Source of the DNA: Aquifex sp964425585
GTDB taxonomy: Bacteria; Aquificota; Aquificia; Aquificales; Aquificaceae
Direction: 5' to 3'
Length of the DNA: 64,000 nt
NCBI GenBank assembly: GCA_964425585.1
Contig: CAYRMG010000001.1
Location: 1-64,000 of the forward strand
In this document: in pieces, positions 23,637-30,807 of the stretch
Numbering within the stretch: the stretch's first letter is position 1
How the letters are laid out: the number at the start of each line of letters is the position of its first letter
Notes under the pieces: model-generated
Database searches by the model: none
Seen by the model: the letters and a program-made list of their open reading frames with translations, nothing else
What the model was told of the DNA's origin: nothing
Position numbers and translations under genes: made by a program

Positions 23637-25119
23637 CCTCTATACCATACTTCTTTATCCTGTAATCAAGCTGTCTTAATGTGTATCCCAGCAGTTTTGC
23701 AGCACGGGACTTTACGTATCCCGTCTTTTCAAGGGCTTCAATAATTCTCCTTTTTTCGGTTTCCTCTATAAATCTTTGAAGGTCTCCTTTGGGTTTGTTT
23801 TTTTCCTTCCTAAGGTATTCGGGAAGGTCTGTTGTATCAACTTTTCCCTCATTCAGTATAACGAGCCTCTCTATAATGTTTGAAAGCTCCCTTACATTTC
23901 CCGGATAGTCGTATTCAAGAAGTCTTTCCATAGCTTCCTTTGTAAGGTAAACATCTTTTCCGTATTTCTCGTTAAACTCCTTAAGAAAGTGCTGTATGAG
24001 TAGAGGTATATCCTCCTTCCTTTCCCTGAGAGGGGGAACGTATATGGGAATTACGTTAAGCCTGTAATATAAATCCTCCCTAAATTTTCCTTCCTCAACG
24101 AGCTTTTTAAGGTCTTTATTCGTAGCCGCTATAATTCTTACATCAACCTTTATCGTTTTTTCGCTTCCGAGCCTTTCTATTTCCCTGTCCTGGAGAACTC
24201 TTAGAATTTTCGCCTGAAGACTGAGGGGCATATCCCCTATCTCGTCAAGGAATATAGTTCCGCCGTTTGCAAGTTCAAACTTTCCCTTTTTCGGTGCGTA
24301 AGCTCCGGTAAAAGCCCCCTTCTCATATCCGAAAAGTTCGGCCTCAAGGAGGTTTTCAGGTATAGCTGCACAGTTTACGGTAACAAAAGGTTTATCCTTT
24401 CTGGGACTCTCGTAATGAATTGTTCGCGCTATTAAGCTCTTTCCCGTTCCGCTCTCTCCCAGAAGGAGAACCGTGCTGTCACTTTTTGCAACCTTTTCAA
24501 CAATCTCTATTAACTGCCTTACCGCTTTGCTTCTGCCTATTATCCCGTGAAGGGTATACTTTTCCTGGAGCTCACGTGTAAGGAGCTTTCTCTCTTCTTC
24601 CCACTCTTCCCGTTCCTTTTCCATCTTTTCGTGAAGCTTAAAAAACATTCCGAGAAGGTTTCCTATAACGCTTAGGGTTTCAAGAAACTTCTCAACGCTT
24701 TCCGTATTTTCAAACTCCTTGAAAGTAACAAGAACCCCCACTATCTCTCCGCCTACCTTTACGGGAACCGCAACAAGGTGATGTTTATCCGTAAGATACT
24801 TACCTATGCCCGTTTTATTTGCAAATATACCGCTCCTTTTTACGGAAGGTATAACAACAGGTGTTCCGCTCTTGAATACCCTTCCCGTTACACCCTCTCC
24901 CCTTTTGAAGGAAACGAGCTTTCCCGGAAGGTATCCGAAAAAACTCCTTACCTTAAGACCCCTTCCTTCCTTTACAGCTATGAAGCTGTAATCAACGCCT
25001 ACGTAGGAGTAAAGTATTTTTAAAACTTCTCTCAGGCTATTATCAAAAGTGTTTTCCTCCGATAAAATCTTGGTTATTTCGTTAACTACGTATAACTCCC
25101 TTAACTTTAACGCTCTCAT
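23623..25119 (-). CDS. Sigma-54-dependent transcriptional activator with GAF domain, NifA-like
   Basis: Domains in order are a GAF sensor (about residues 20-165), a short coiled linker, an AAA+ ATPase with Walker A GESGTGKS (221-228) and the GAFTGA loop, and a Fis-type HTH at the C-terminus. That arrangement is NifA or FhlA/NorR-like: ligand binding in the GAF domain, not phosphorylation, would control it. No nif genes are in the window, so a nitrogen-fixation role is not supported. It is 498 residues and is the second sigma-54 activator here. Confidence 0.9.
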   Translation of the reverse strand: MRALKLRELYVVNEITKILSEENTFDNSLREVLKILYSYVGVDYSFIAVKEGRGLKVRSFFGYLPGKLVSFKRGEGVTGRVFKSGTPVVIPSVKRSGIFANKTGIGKYLTDKHHLVAVPVKVGGEIVGVLVTFKEFENTESVEKFLETLSVIGNLLGMFFKLHEKMEKEREEWEEERKLLTRELQEKYTLHGIIGRSKAVRQLIEIVEKVAKSDSTVLLLGESGTGKSLIARTIHYESPRKDKPFVTVNCAAIPENLLEAELFGYEKGAFTGAYAPKKGKFELANGGTIFLDEIGDMPLSLQAKILRVLQDREIERLGSEKTIKVDVRIIAATNKDLKKLVEEGKFREDLYYRLNVIPIYVPPLRERKEDIPLLIQHFLKEFNEKYGKDVYLTKEAMERLLEYDYPGNVRELSNIIERLVILNEGKVDTTDLPEYLRKEKNKPKGDLQRFIEETEKRRIIEALEKTGYVKSRAAKLLGYTLRQLDYRIKKYGIEVKKF

Positions 25120-25126
25120 ACGATTA

Positions 25127-25348
25127 TTAATTTAGCTTCTCAAGAACCTTCTTGGGTATATACTTTCTTATGAGGTTTATGTTTAGCACGCGTCTCGTAA
25201 GACTCGGAAACACCCTATGAAGGCAGTAAAAGGACGGAATAAAGAAGGGAGAGGATGGAACCAGAGGTAGAATAAGCCCTATAATACCGAGAATGAAAAG
25301 AAGCATGAAACACAAAAAGTAAACTAACCTCATAACTTTCCTAACCAC
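25127..25348 (-). CDS. DUF454/YbaN-like small membrane protein
   Basis: The protein has 73 residues from the first start, or fewer from an internal ATG. It has a membrane segment with LGIIGLILPLVPSSPFFIPSF, close to the DUF454 (YbaN) pattern of LPxxPxxPF. The family is of unknown function. It overlaps the upstream membrane protein gene by 8 bp and is 7 bp upstream of the NifA-like gene on the same strand. Confidence 0.7.
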   Translation of the reverse strand: MVRKVMRLVYFLCFMLLFILGIIGLILPLVPSSPFFIPSFYCLHRVFPSLTRRVLNINLIRKYIPKKVLEKLN

Positions 25349-26099
25349 GTTTTAAAAGATAATGAATACTGACCACACCGAAAAGATAAACCAGCAATAA
25401 GTTTACAAAAGTTATGAAGTAAGAAAAGAGACCTATCGGTGGAAATAAAAAGGTTAAAAGACTATGGGCTAAAAATATAAAAAGGGATATAGCTCCGATA
25501 ATTAAGGAAGATAGAAAAACCTCAAAAGAAAAGCTGAGCTTCCAAAGGAGCTTTGAAAAAGGAGCGGTAAGAAAAAGTGTAAAGTAGTCCTGTGGTTTTC
25601 TTCCCTCTATTACTGTTCTTGCAAAGAAGGAAGGATACGAGGTAACAATGGAAAAGTAAATCACGAGAGCAAACACTAAACCCAATAAGATAAAAAGAGG
25701 AGGGAGCACGGTTCCGAAAGCAAGAAAGGATATACCGAACACAAGTCCCAAGATAAGAAGAAAGGCAACGACAATTATTAAAATACCTATGCTCATAAGG
25801 TATGTTGCAACGGTCAACATAAAAGCTTCCCTTATGTAAGAGAAGGCGTCATTATACTTCAGATTTTCAATTTCCCTTCTAAAAGCTTCCTCATCACCAT
25901 CTACCTTGAGGTATATCTTTGAAAAGAGAATTATTAAACTGAAGTTTATCAGGTTTTGAATGAAAAAGGAAAAAAGACCTATCAGGGGGATGAGTATAAC
26001 GAAGTTGAGAAGGGTAAAGAAAAGAAGAATAAAAAGTGTGAAGTTTACATTTTGGGATAGGGCTATGAGCCAGACCCTAAAGCTCTTTTTCCAGAGCAT
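25341..26099 (-). CDS. Polytopic membrane protein of unknown function
   Basis: The 252-residue protein has about six predicted membrane helices and a short charged loop near residues 65-85. I do not recognise a family; the general look resembles DUF975-like or YihY-like membrane proteins. It starts 14 bp from the divergent ymdB gene and runs into the DUF454-like gene with an 8-bp overlap, so the two are probably made together. Confidence 0.75.
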   Translation of the reverse strand: MLWKKSFRVWLIALSQNVNFTLFILLFFTLLNFVILIPLIGLFSFFIQNLINFSLIILFSKIYLKVDGDEEAFRREIENLKYNDAFSYIREAFMLTVATYLMSIGILIIVVAFLLILGLVFGISFLAFGTVLPPLFILLGLVFALVIYFSIVTSYPSFFARTVIEGRKPQDYFTLFLTAPFSKLLWKLSFSFEVFLSSLIIGAISLFIFLAHSLLTFLFPPIGLFSYFITFVNLLLVYLFGVVSIHYLLKRG

Positions 26100-26101
26100 T
26101 T

Positions 26102-26107
26102 TAAAAT
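26102..26107 (+). promoter_or_regulatory. -10 element for a probable leaderless ymdB transcript
   Basis: TAAAAT ends 6 nt before the ymdB ATG, with no ribosome site between, and only 14 bp separate the two divergent starts. A transcript from here would begin at the start codon. Confidence 0.5.
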
Positions 26108-26113
26108 GATACT

Positions 26114-26896
26114 ATGAGAATTCTCGCGGTGGGTGATATCATCGGAAGGCCGGGGAGAAGGGCACTAAGGGAAATCCTTCCGCGTCTAAAAGAGGAGATA
26201 GCTTACGATGTTGTTATAGTAAACGTTGAGAATGCGGCGGGAGGTTTCGGTCTTACTAAGAAGGTATATGAGGAACTTGTTGAAATCGGCGTTGATGTTA
26301 TGACCTCTGGAAACCATATATGGGACAAAAGGGAAATATACCAGTTTATAGATAATGCTCCCAATCTTTTGAGACCCGCGAACTATCCCGAGGGTGTTCC
26401 GGGAAAAGGATACGGTGTTTTCAATAAAAACGGTGTAAAGTTCGGAGTTGTAAATCTTATGGGAAAGGTATTCATGGATTGCAATCTTGAAAACCCGTTC
26501 AAAACCTTTGACAGGATATACGAAGAACTATCAAAGGAAACTAAGATTATAATCGTTGACTTTCACGCTGAGGCAACCTCCGAAAAATGGGCATTCGGGA
26601 TTTACGTTGACGGAAGGGCTTCCTTCGTTTACGGAACCCATACCCACGTTCCCACAGCGGATGAGTTTATACTAAAAAAAGGGACTGCTTACGTGTCGGA
26701 TGTAGGCATGACGGGTGTATGGTATTCCGCCATAGGTATGAAACCGAAAGAGGCAATAGAAAGATTTTTGTTCAGCCTTCCCAGAAGGTTTGAGGTTGAG
26801 GACAAGGGAGAGATAATGTTTAACGGTGTCCTCGTTGATATAGAAGAGGACAGCGGAAAGGCTAAAAAGATAGAAAGAATACAGCAATTGATATGA
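26114..26896 (+). CDS. YmdB-type metallophosphoesterase
   Basis: The 260-residue protein opens with VGDIIGRPGRR and has NVENAAGG, TSGNHIWDKRE, DFHAEATSEK and GTHTHVPTAD, the complete metal-binding set of the TIGR00282/YmdB family. B. subtilis YmdB is a 2',3'-cyclic nucleotide phosphodiesterase that affects biofilm formation and motility. The role here is not shown by the sequence. Its stop overlaps the slt start by 4 bp. Confidence 0.92.
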   Translation: MRILAVGDIIGRPGRRALREILPRLKEEIAYDVVIVNVENAAGGFGLTKKVYEELVEIGVDVMTSGNHIWDKREIYQFIDNAPNLLRPANYPEGVPGKGYGVFNKNGVKFGVVNLMGKVFMDCNLENPFKTFDRIYEELSKETKIIIVDFHAEATSEKWAFGIYVDGRASFVYGTHTHVPTADEFILKKGTAYVSDVGMTGVWYSAIGMKPKEAIERFLFSLPRRFEVEDKGEIMFNGVLVDIEEDSGKAKKIERIQQLI

Positions 26897-28494
26897 TTGT
26901 TTATTTAATACTATTCACCTTCTTTCTCGCCTTCGGAGGAATCGCGGAAAAATACGAACTTTACGTAAAATTTTTAGAAACAAAGGACGTAAACCTCGGT
27001 AAAGAGCTGGTAAGGAAATATCCGAATGCACCTTTCAGGGACGAGCTTCTTTACAAACTCATTTTAATTCTTGATAAAAAAGAAAGAAAAGAAATACCAT
27101 ATTTTTTAAAACTCTTGAATCCCGAAAATATAAGCGAGGAAGAACGTATAAAATTTCTGAGAAAACTTTATGAGAAATACAAAATCAATCCTAAAAAATT
27201 AATAATCAGTTATCCCCATTTATTCATACGAGAATTAAAGATGTATAAATTCACCGATAAAGAAAAGGAAGAAATAGCTAAAAAACTTTTCAGGAAAAGA
27301 TTATATAAAAAGGTTATAAAACTGTCACGGGATTGCACACTGAAGGGAAGGGCTCTTTACCGATTAAAAAGAATAAATGAGGCAATAAATACACTCAAGA
27401 AATGTAAGGATAAAAAATCAAAAGAGATTCTTCTTTATATTCTTCTGAAGCAGGAAAGTTACAAAGAAATAAAAAAGCTTGTTAAGGATTATCCATTTCT
27501 GAGTTTCATCGCGGGAAAGGAACTGCTTGAAAGGGGAAAGGTTTCCGAAGCAATAAGCTTCTTGTCTCAGAGTAATGAGGAAGAGGCAAAATTTTACCTT
27601 GGCCTTGCACACTATTTACTAGGAAAATACAAATATGCTGAAAAGTATTTTCTTAAATACTCGCCAAAAAAGGATATTGATAGAGCTAAGGGATTATTCT
27701 GGTTGTTTAAAACCTATGTAGAATTAGAAAATACAGATAAAGCCTATATTTATTTGGGAAAAACAGCAGAATACAATAACTTTTACGGAGCTGCAGCCAA
27801 GAAAATGCTGGGGAAAAATGTTTATAAAGATATAATCCTTACGGATATTTCGGAACCGAACCTTTATTATGAGTTAAGAAAGATTTACGATTTGGGATTT
27901 TTAAACTACATGCGCTATGAGGCATTGAGAAACATAGAAAAGATTTCAAAGGGTGATATACTGCTTCTCCAAAGTCTGGATCCGTATATCTCAATAAGGC
28001 TTGCGGTAAACAAATACGGAACGGACTCGGACATTTACCGATACGTTTCCCATCCTACTCCTTACAGGGAACTTGTCAAGGAAGCTTCTCAAAGGTTTGG
28101 AGTTTCCGAGGTATTAATATACGCGATAATGAGACAAGAAAGCTTATTTGACCCCTTTGCGGAATCCTATGCAGGAGCTAAAGGGCTCATGCAGTTGATG
28201 GATTACACCGCAAGGTGGAAAGCCGAACAATTAGGGATAAAAGTAAGAAATATTTTTGAACCGAAGGTTAACGTAATGCTCGGAACCGCATATCTCGCTT
28301 ACTTGATAAGATTGTTTAACGGAGACCTTGTAAGGGTGATAGCCGCTTACAATGCAGGGCATAATGCGGTTAGGAAGTGGAAAAGATATGGAGACGATTT
28401 CTTATTTATAGAACTCATTCCTTACGACCAAACTAGAAAGTATACGAAGAAAGTTCTATACAACTATTACATTTATTCCGAGAAGTTAAAATAA
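26893..28494 (+). CDS. slt: Soluble lytic murein transglycosylase (Slt family)
   Basis: The 533-residue protein has a signal peptide of about 18 residues, then a long region of helical repeats (residues 25-390) like the superhelical ring of Slt70. A C-terminal GH23 catalytic domain has the catalytic Glu in IMRQESLFDP, followed by AKGLMQLM and AAYNAGHNAV. It cuts peptidoglycan glycan strands in the periplasm. The gene is more AT-rich and Lys-rich than its neighbours, as is the Omp85 gene. Its 3' end overlaps the DUF2203 gene by 9 bp. Confidence 0.92.
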   Translation: MIVYLILFTFFLAFGGIAEKYELYVKFLETKDVNLGKELVRKYPNAPFRDELLYKLILILDKKERKEIPYFLKLLNPENISEEERIKFLRKLYEKYKINPKKLIISYPHLFIRELKMYKFTDKEKEEIAKKLFRKRLYKKVIKLSRDCTLKGRALYRLKRINEAINTLKKCKDKKSKEILLYILLKQESYKEIKKLVKDYPFLSFIAGKELLERGKVSEAISFLSQSNEEEAKFYLGLAHYLLGKYKYAEKYFLKYSPKKDIDRAKGLFWLFKTYVELENTDKAYIYLGKTAEYNNFYGAAAKKMLGKNVYKDIILTDISEPNLYYELRKIYDLGFLNYMRYEALRNIEKISKGDILLLQSLDPYISIRLAVNKYGTDSDIYRYVSHPTPYRELVKEASQRFGVSEVLIYAIMRQESLFDPFAESYAGAKGLMQLMDYTARWKAEQLGIKVRNIFEPKVNVMLGTAYLAYLIRLFNGDLVRVIAAYNAGHNAVRKWKRYGDDFLFIELIPYDQTRKYTKKVLYNYYIYSEKLK

Positions 28495-28878
28495 TTTTTC
28501 CGATTCCTCAAGTTCTTCAACGGGTTTTCTTCCCGCAAATCCCTCATTTAGCTCGTGCCAATACATAATCGTTTCTTCACCTTCTTTCCAGCAAAGCCAT
28601 ATATACCTACCTTCATGTTCCGAAAGAAAATCAACGAGCAAGGGCTCTATACCCTTAATCACACCGCCAAGTTCTTCTATCCTTGCGAGATGCCTTTTTA
28701 TCTGGGCTTCTATCTCTTTAATTTTCGTCTTAATATACATCCGTTCAAGTTCGTCCTCCTGGGAGGAAAGTTCTTCGTAAAGTTTTTTTAGCTCATGCTT
28801 TTTATATTTAATATCTTCCGCTATAGGCTTAATCTTTACGAGCAGTTCCCTTGCTTCCCTTAATGTAAATACCTTCAT
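28486..28878 (-). CDS. DUF2203 family protein
   Basis: This 130-residue protein has a long amphipathic N-terminal helical pair and the C-terminal motif YWHELNEGFAGRKPV, a signature of DUF2203, a bacterial family of unknown function. I chose the ATG at 28878 (MKVFTLREA) because the family starts with this FTLxEA pattern; a longer frame adds 16 hydrophobic residues. It converges with slt. Confidence 0.8.
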   Translation of the reverse strand: MKVFTLREARELLVKIKPIAEDIKYKKHELKKLYEELSSQEDELERMYIKTKIKEIEAQIKRHLARIEELGGVIKGIEPLLVDFLSEHEGRYIWLCWKEGEETIMYWHELNEGFAGRKPVEELEESEKLF

Positions 28879-28932
28879 GGTTAGAAATATACCTCCACTT
28901 GTAAAAAGGTTTATGAGAAAGAACAAAGAGAC

Positions 28933-29814
28933 TTACGGCTCTTTCGGAAGGTTTGTCTGAGAGTATTCGTTCCACGAACCGTCGTAAAGCCTCACCTTAT
29001 CTGTAAGACCGAGGTAGTATTTTATGACATAATAGGTTGCAGCAGACATAAGACCTTGACCGCAGTAAAGAATTACCTCCTTACCCTTTCCTATTCCGAT
29101 ACTTTCGTAAAAGATGCTTATATCCTCTTTCGGCCTTAGGAGATAGTATTTCTTTCCATACTTGTTCACCCTTTCCTCAAAGTCCCTTTTCCAGAACCTG
29201 TTTACAGCACCCTTAATATGTCCGAGTCTCTTCCAGAATCCTGCTTTTCCTTCGTAGAGCTCGGGTGTTCTCGCATCAAGAAATATTATGTCCTTCCTTC
29301 TAAGCGCCCTTTTAACGTAATCAAGGTCAGCCCTTATTGATTTATTTATTCTGTAAACTCCGTAAATCTTCGGATTCACCTTCGGGTAATCCTTAGTAGT
29401 TGGAAGGTCATTATCCTTCCAGTGATTGAACCCTCCGTGAAGGACATAAACCTCAGGATGTCCTATGTAGTCAAGTCCCCAAGCGATGTAAAAAGGAATA
29501 AATGTTCCTTCTGCATCGTAAAGGACTACCTTGGTATTTCTGTCAATACCCAGTCTTTCCAGTTTCTCTACAAATATGTCAACGGGTATGAAAAAGGCGG
29601 GTGTTCCCATATTCGGGAATCTAAAGGCTTCAAAGTGTATCCACTGGGCACCAGGGATATGTTCTTTCCAATACTCCTTTATGCTTTTGCGAAGGTCAAG
29701 AATAACAACGTTTTTATCCTTTTTAAGCATACTGTAAAGCTCCTTAGGGGATATTAGCATTATTTTTGCAAAGGAGAATGCTACTGTAATTAAAAGAAAT
29801 ATAGCTACTTTCAT
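28933..29814 (-). CDS. Exported two-domain rhodanese (sulfurtransferase)
   Basis: The 293-residue protein has a signal peptide of about 17 residues and two rhodanese domains. The N-terminal domain lacks a Cys at the active loop (DAEGTF). The C-terminal domain keeps it in YCGQGLMSA. Two-domain rhodaneses move sulfur from thiosulfate or mercaptopyruvate to an acceptor. A periplasmic copy suits an organism that oxidises reduced sulfur. The substrate is not evident: the loop CGQGLM matches neither the thiosulfate nor the mercaptopyruvate consensus well. Confidence 0.88.
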   Translation of the reverse strand: MKVAIFLLITVAFSFAKIMLISPKELYSMLKKDKNVVILDLRKSIKEYWKEHIPGAQWIHFEAFRFPNMGTPAFFIPVDIFVEKLERLGIDRNTKVVLYDAEGTFIPFYIAWGLDYIGHPEVYVLHGGFNHWKDNDLPTTKDYPKVNPKIYGVYRINKSIRADLDYVKRALRRKDIIFLDARTPELYEGKAGFWKRLGHIKGAVNRFWKRDFEERVNKYGKKYYLLRPKEDISIFYESIGIGKGKEVILYCGQGLMSAATYYVIKYYLGLTDKVRLYDGSWNEYSQTNLPKEP

Positions 29815-29847
29815 TTTCCGCCTCCGTTTGTATATATATTTATCCGC

Positions 29848-29867
29848 TTTTAATTTTTCAATTAAAA
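29848..29867. repeat. AT-rich inverted repeat between ferredoxin and rhodanese genes
   Basis: TTTTAATT and AATTAAAA form perfect 8-bp arms around 4 bp in the 78-bp gap upstream of the rhodanese gene. It could be an operator or a weak AT hairpin after the ferredoxin gene. Confidence 0.3.
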
Positions 29868-29892
29868 ATTTTTCTTAATCTTAACAAGTTTT

Positions 29893-30183
29893 TCACGGAA
29901 GGTATATAACCACATCTCCCTTTCCGTTTAGCTTTGCTTGGCAGGATAATCTTTCCTCTTCGGGGTTCATACCGTTTTCCTCAAGTGTATCTTTTTCCTC
30001 AAATTCGGGGGGATATAGGTTTTCGGAACCGAAAAGAATTATGACTCTGCACGAAGTGCATTGACCGTGTCCTCCGCATGCACTATCTATCTCTATTCCA
30101 TTCCTGTAAAGAATCTGCATAATGGTTTCGTTTTCCATACCCTCAAAAGCCATGTTTATGTTTGATACTATAACCTTCGCCAT
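29893..30183 (-). CDS. [2Fe-2S] ferredoxin
   Basis: The 96-residue protein has the cluster ligands Cys36, Cys42 and Cys45 in CGGHGQCTSC, with Cys81 in LSCQA. This C-x5-C-x2-C spacing is adrenodoxin-like, not plant-like. It would carry single electrons to an unidentified partner. The ATG at 30183 is chosen over one 8 codons upstream that overlaps the tetR gene. It directly follows tetR on the same strand and may share its mRNA and control. Confidence 0.9.
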   Translation of the reverse strand: MAKVIVSNINMAFEGMENETIMQILYRNGIEIDSACGGHGQCTSCRVIILFGSENLYPPEFEEKDTLEENGMNPEEERLSCQAKLNGKGDVVIYLP

Positions 30184-30185
30184 CT

Positions 30186-30788
30186 CTACACCCTCAATGC
30201 TCTCCATATATTTTCGGCAAGTTCGTCTGTATAATCCATTAAGGGCTTTTCAAGTAAACCCTCGTTATGTAAAAAAACTATACCTCCGAGAGGTCCCATA
30301 ACGGTTACAAAAGCCGTAAAAAAATCCTGATTTCTAAATGCGCCCTTCTCAATACCATCGCTGACGAAAACGGTTATCTCGGTAACAACATCACTAACAC
30401 AGGCAAAACCTTCACACCCCTCTTTAAAAACTTCCCTATTTACCAAGTAAACCTTTAGAAAATAATTAACGAGTTCAGGTTCCTCTATTGCGGTTTCAAG
30501 GAAATTCCTTACAAGGAGTTTAGTTTTTTCGTAAAAATCAGCTTCAATTTCGTTAACTTTTCTTAATTTTTCACCTAAAAGTTTTGATGTGTATAACATT
30601 ATCTCTTTTGCAAGTTCTTCCTTTGAAGGGAAATAGTTATAAAGGTTTCCCACGCTCATATTTAACGCTTTGGCAATATCAGGCATGGTTGTGTTATGAT
30701 AACCCCTTTTTGCAAATAACCTGCAGGCGGTTCTTATAATTTTTTCCCTCTTTTCCTCCTTAAGCTTATCAGCTGCATATCTCGGCAT
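30186..30788 (-). CDS. TetR family transcriptional regulator
   Basis: The N-terminal 60 residues are a TetR HTH: REKIIRTACRLFAKRGYHNTTMPDIAKAL, then MSVGNLYNYFPSKEEL. The remaining ~140 residues are the helical ligand-binding part. It has 200 residues. It precedes the ferredoxin gene with a 2-bp gap, so the ferredoxin is a probable target along with its own promoter. A 12-bp palindrome lies just upstream. The ligand is unknown. Confidence 0.92.
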   Translation of the reverse strand: MPRYAADKLKEEKREKIIRTACRLFAKRGYHNTTMPDIAKALNMSVGNLYNYFPSKEELAKEIMLYTSKLLGEKLRKVNEIEADFYEKTKLLVRNFLETAIEEPELVNYFLKVYLVNREVFKEGCEGFACVSDVVTEITVFVSDGIEKGAFRNQDFFTAFVTVMGPLGGIVFLHNEGLLEKPLMDYTDELAENIWRALRV

Positions 30789-30795
30789 AGAAATA

Positions 30796-30807
30796 AATTT
30801 ATAAATT
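30796..30807. promoter_or_regulatory. 12-bp perfect palindrome at the tetR promoter
   Basis: AATTTATAAATT lies 8-19 bp before the tetR ATG and contains a TATAAA-like -10 for it. It overlaps the end of the Omp85 gene. It is a candidate autoregulatory operator, but such AT palindromes also arise by chance in an AT-rich gap. Confidence 0.35.

Noticed and set aside
23623..25119. Nitrogen-fixation regulator role for the GAF-containing activator
   Set aside because: The domain order is NifA-like, but there are no nif genes in the window and the GAF ligand is unknown, so only the general sigma-54 activator call is kept.
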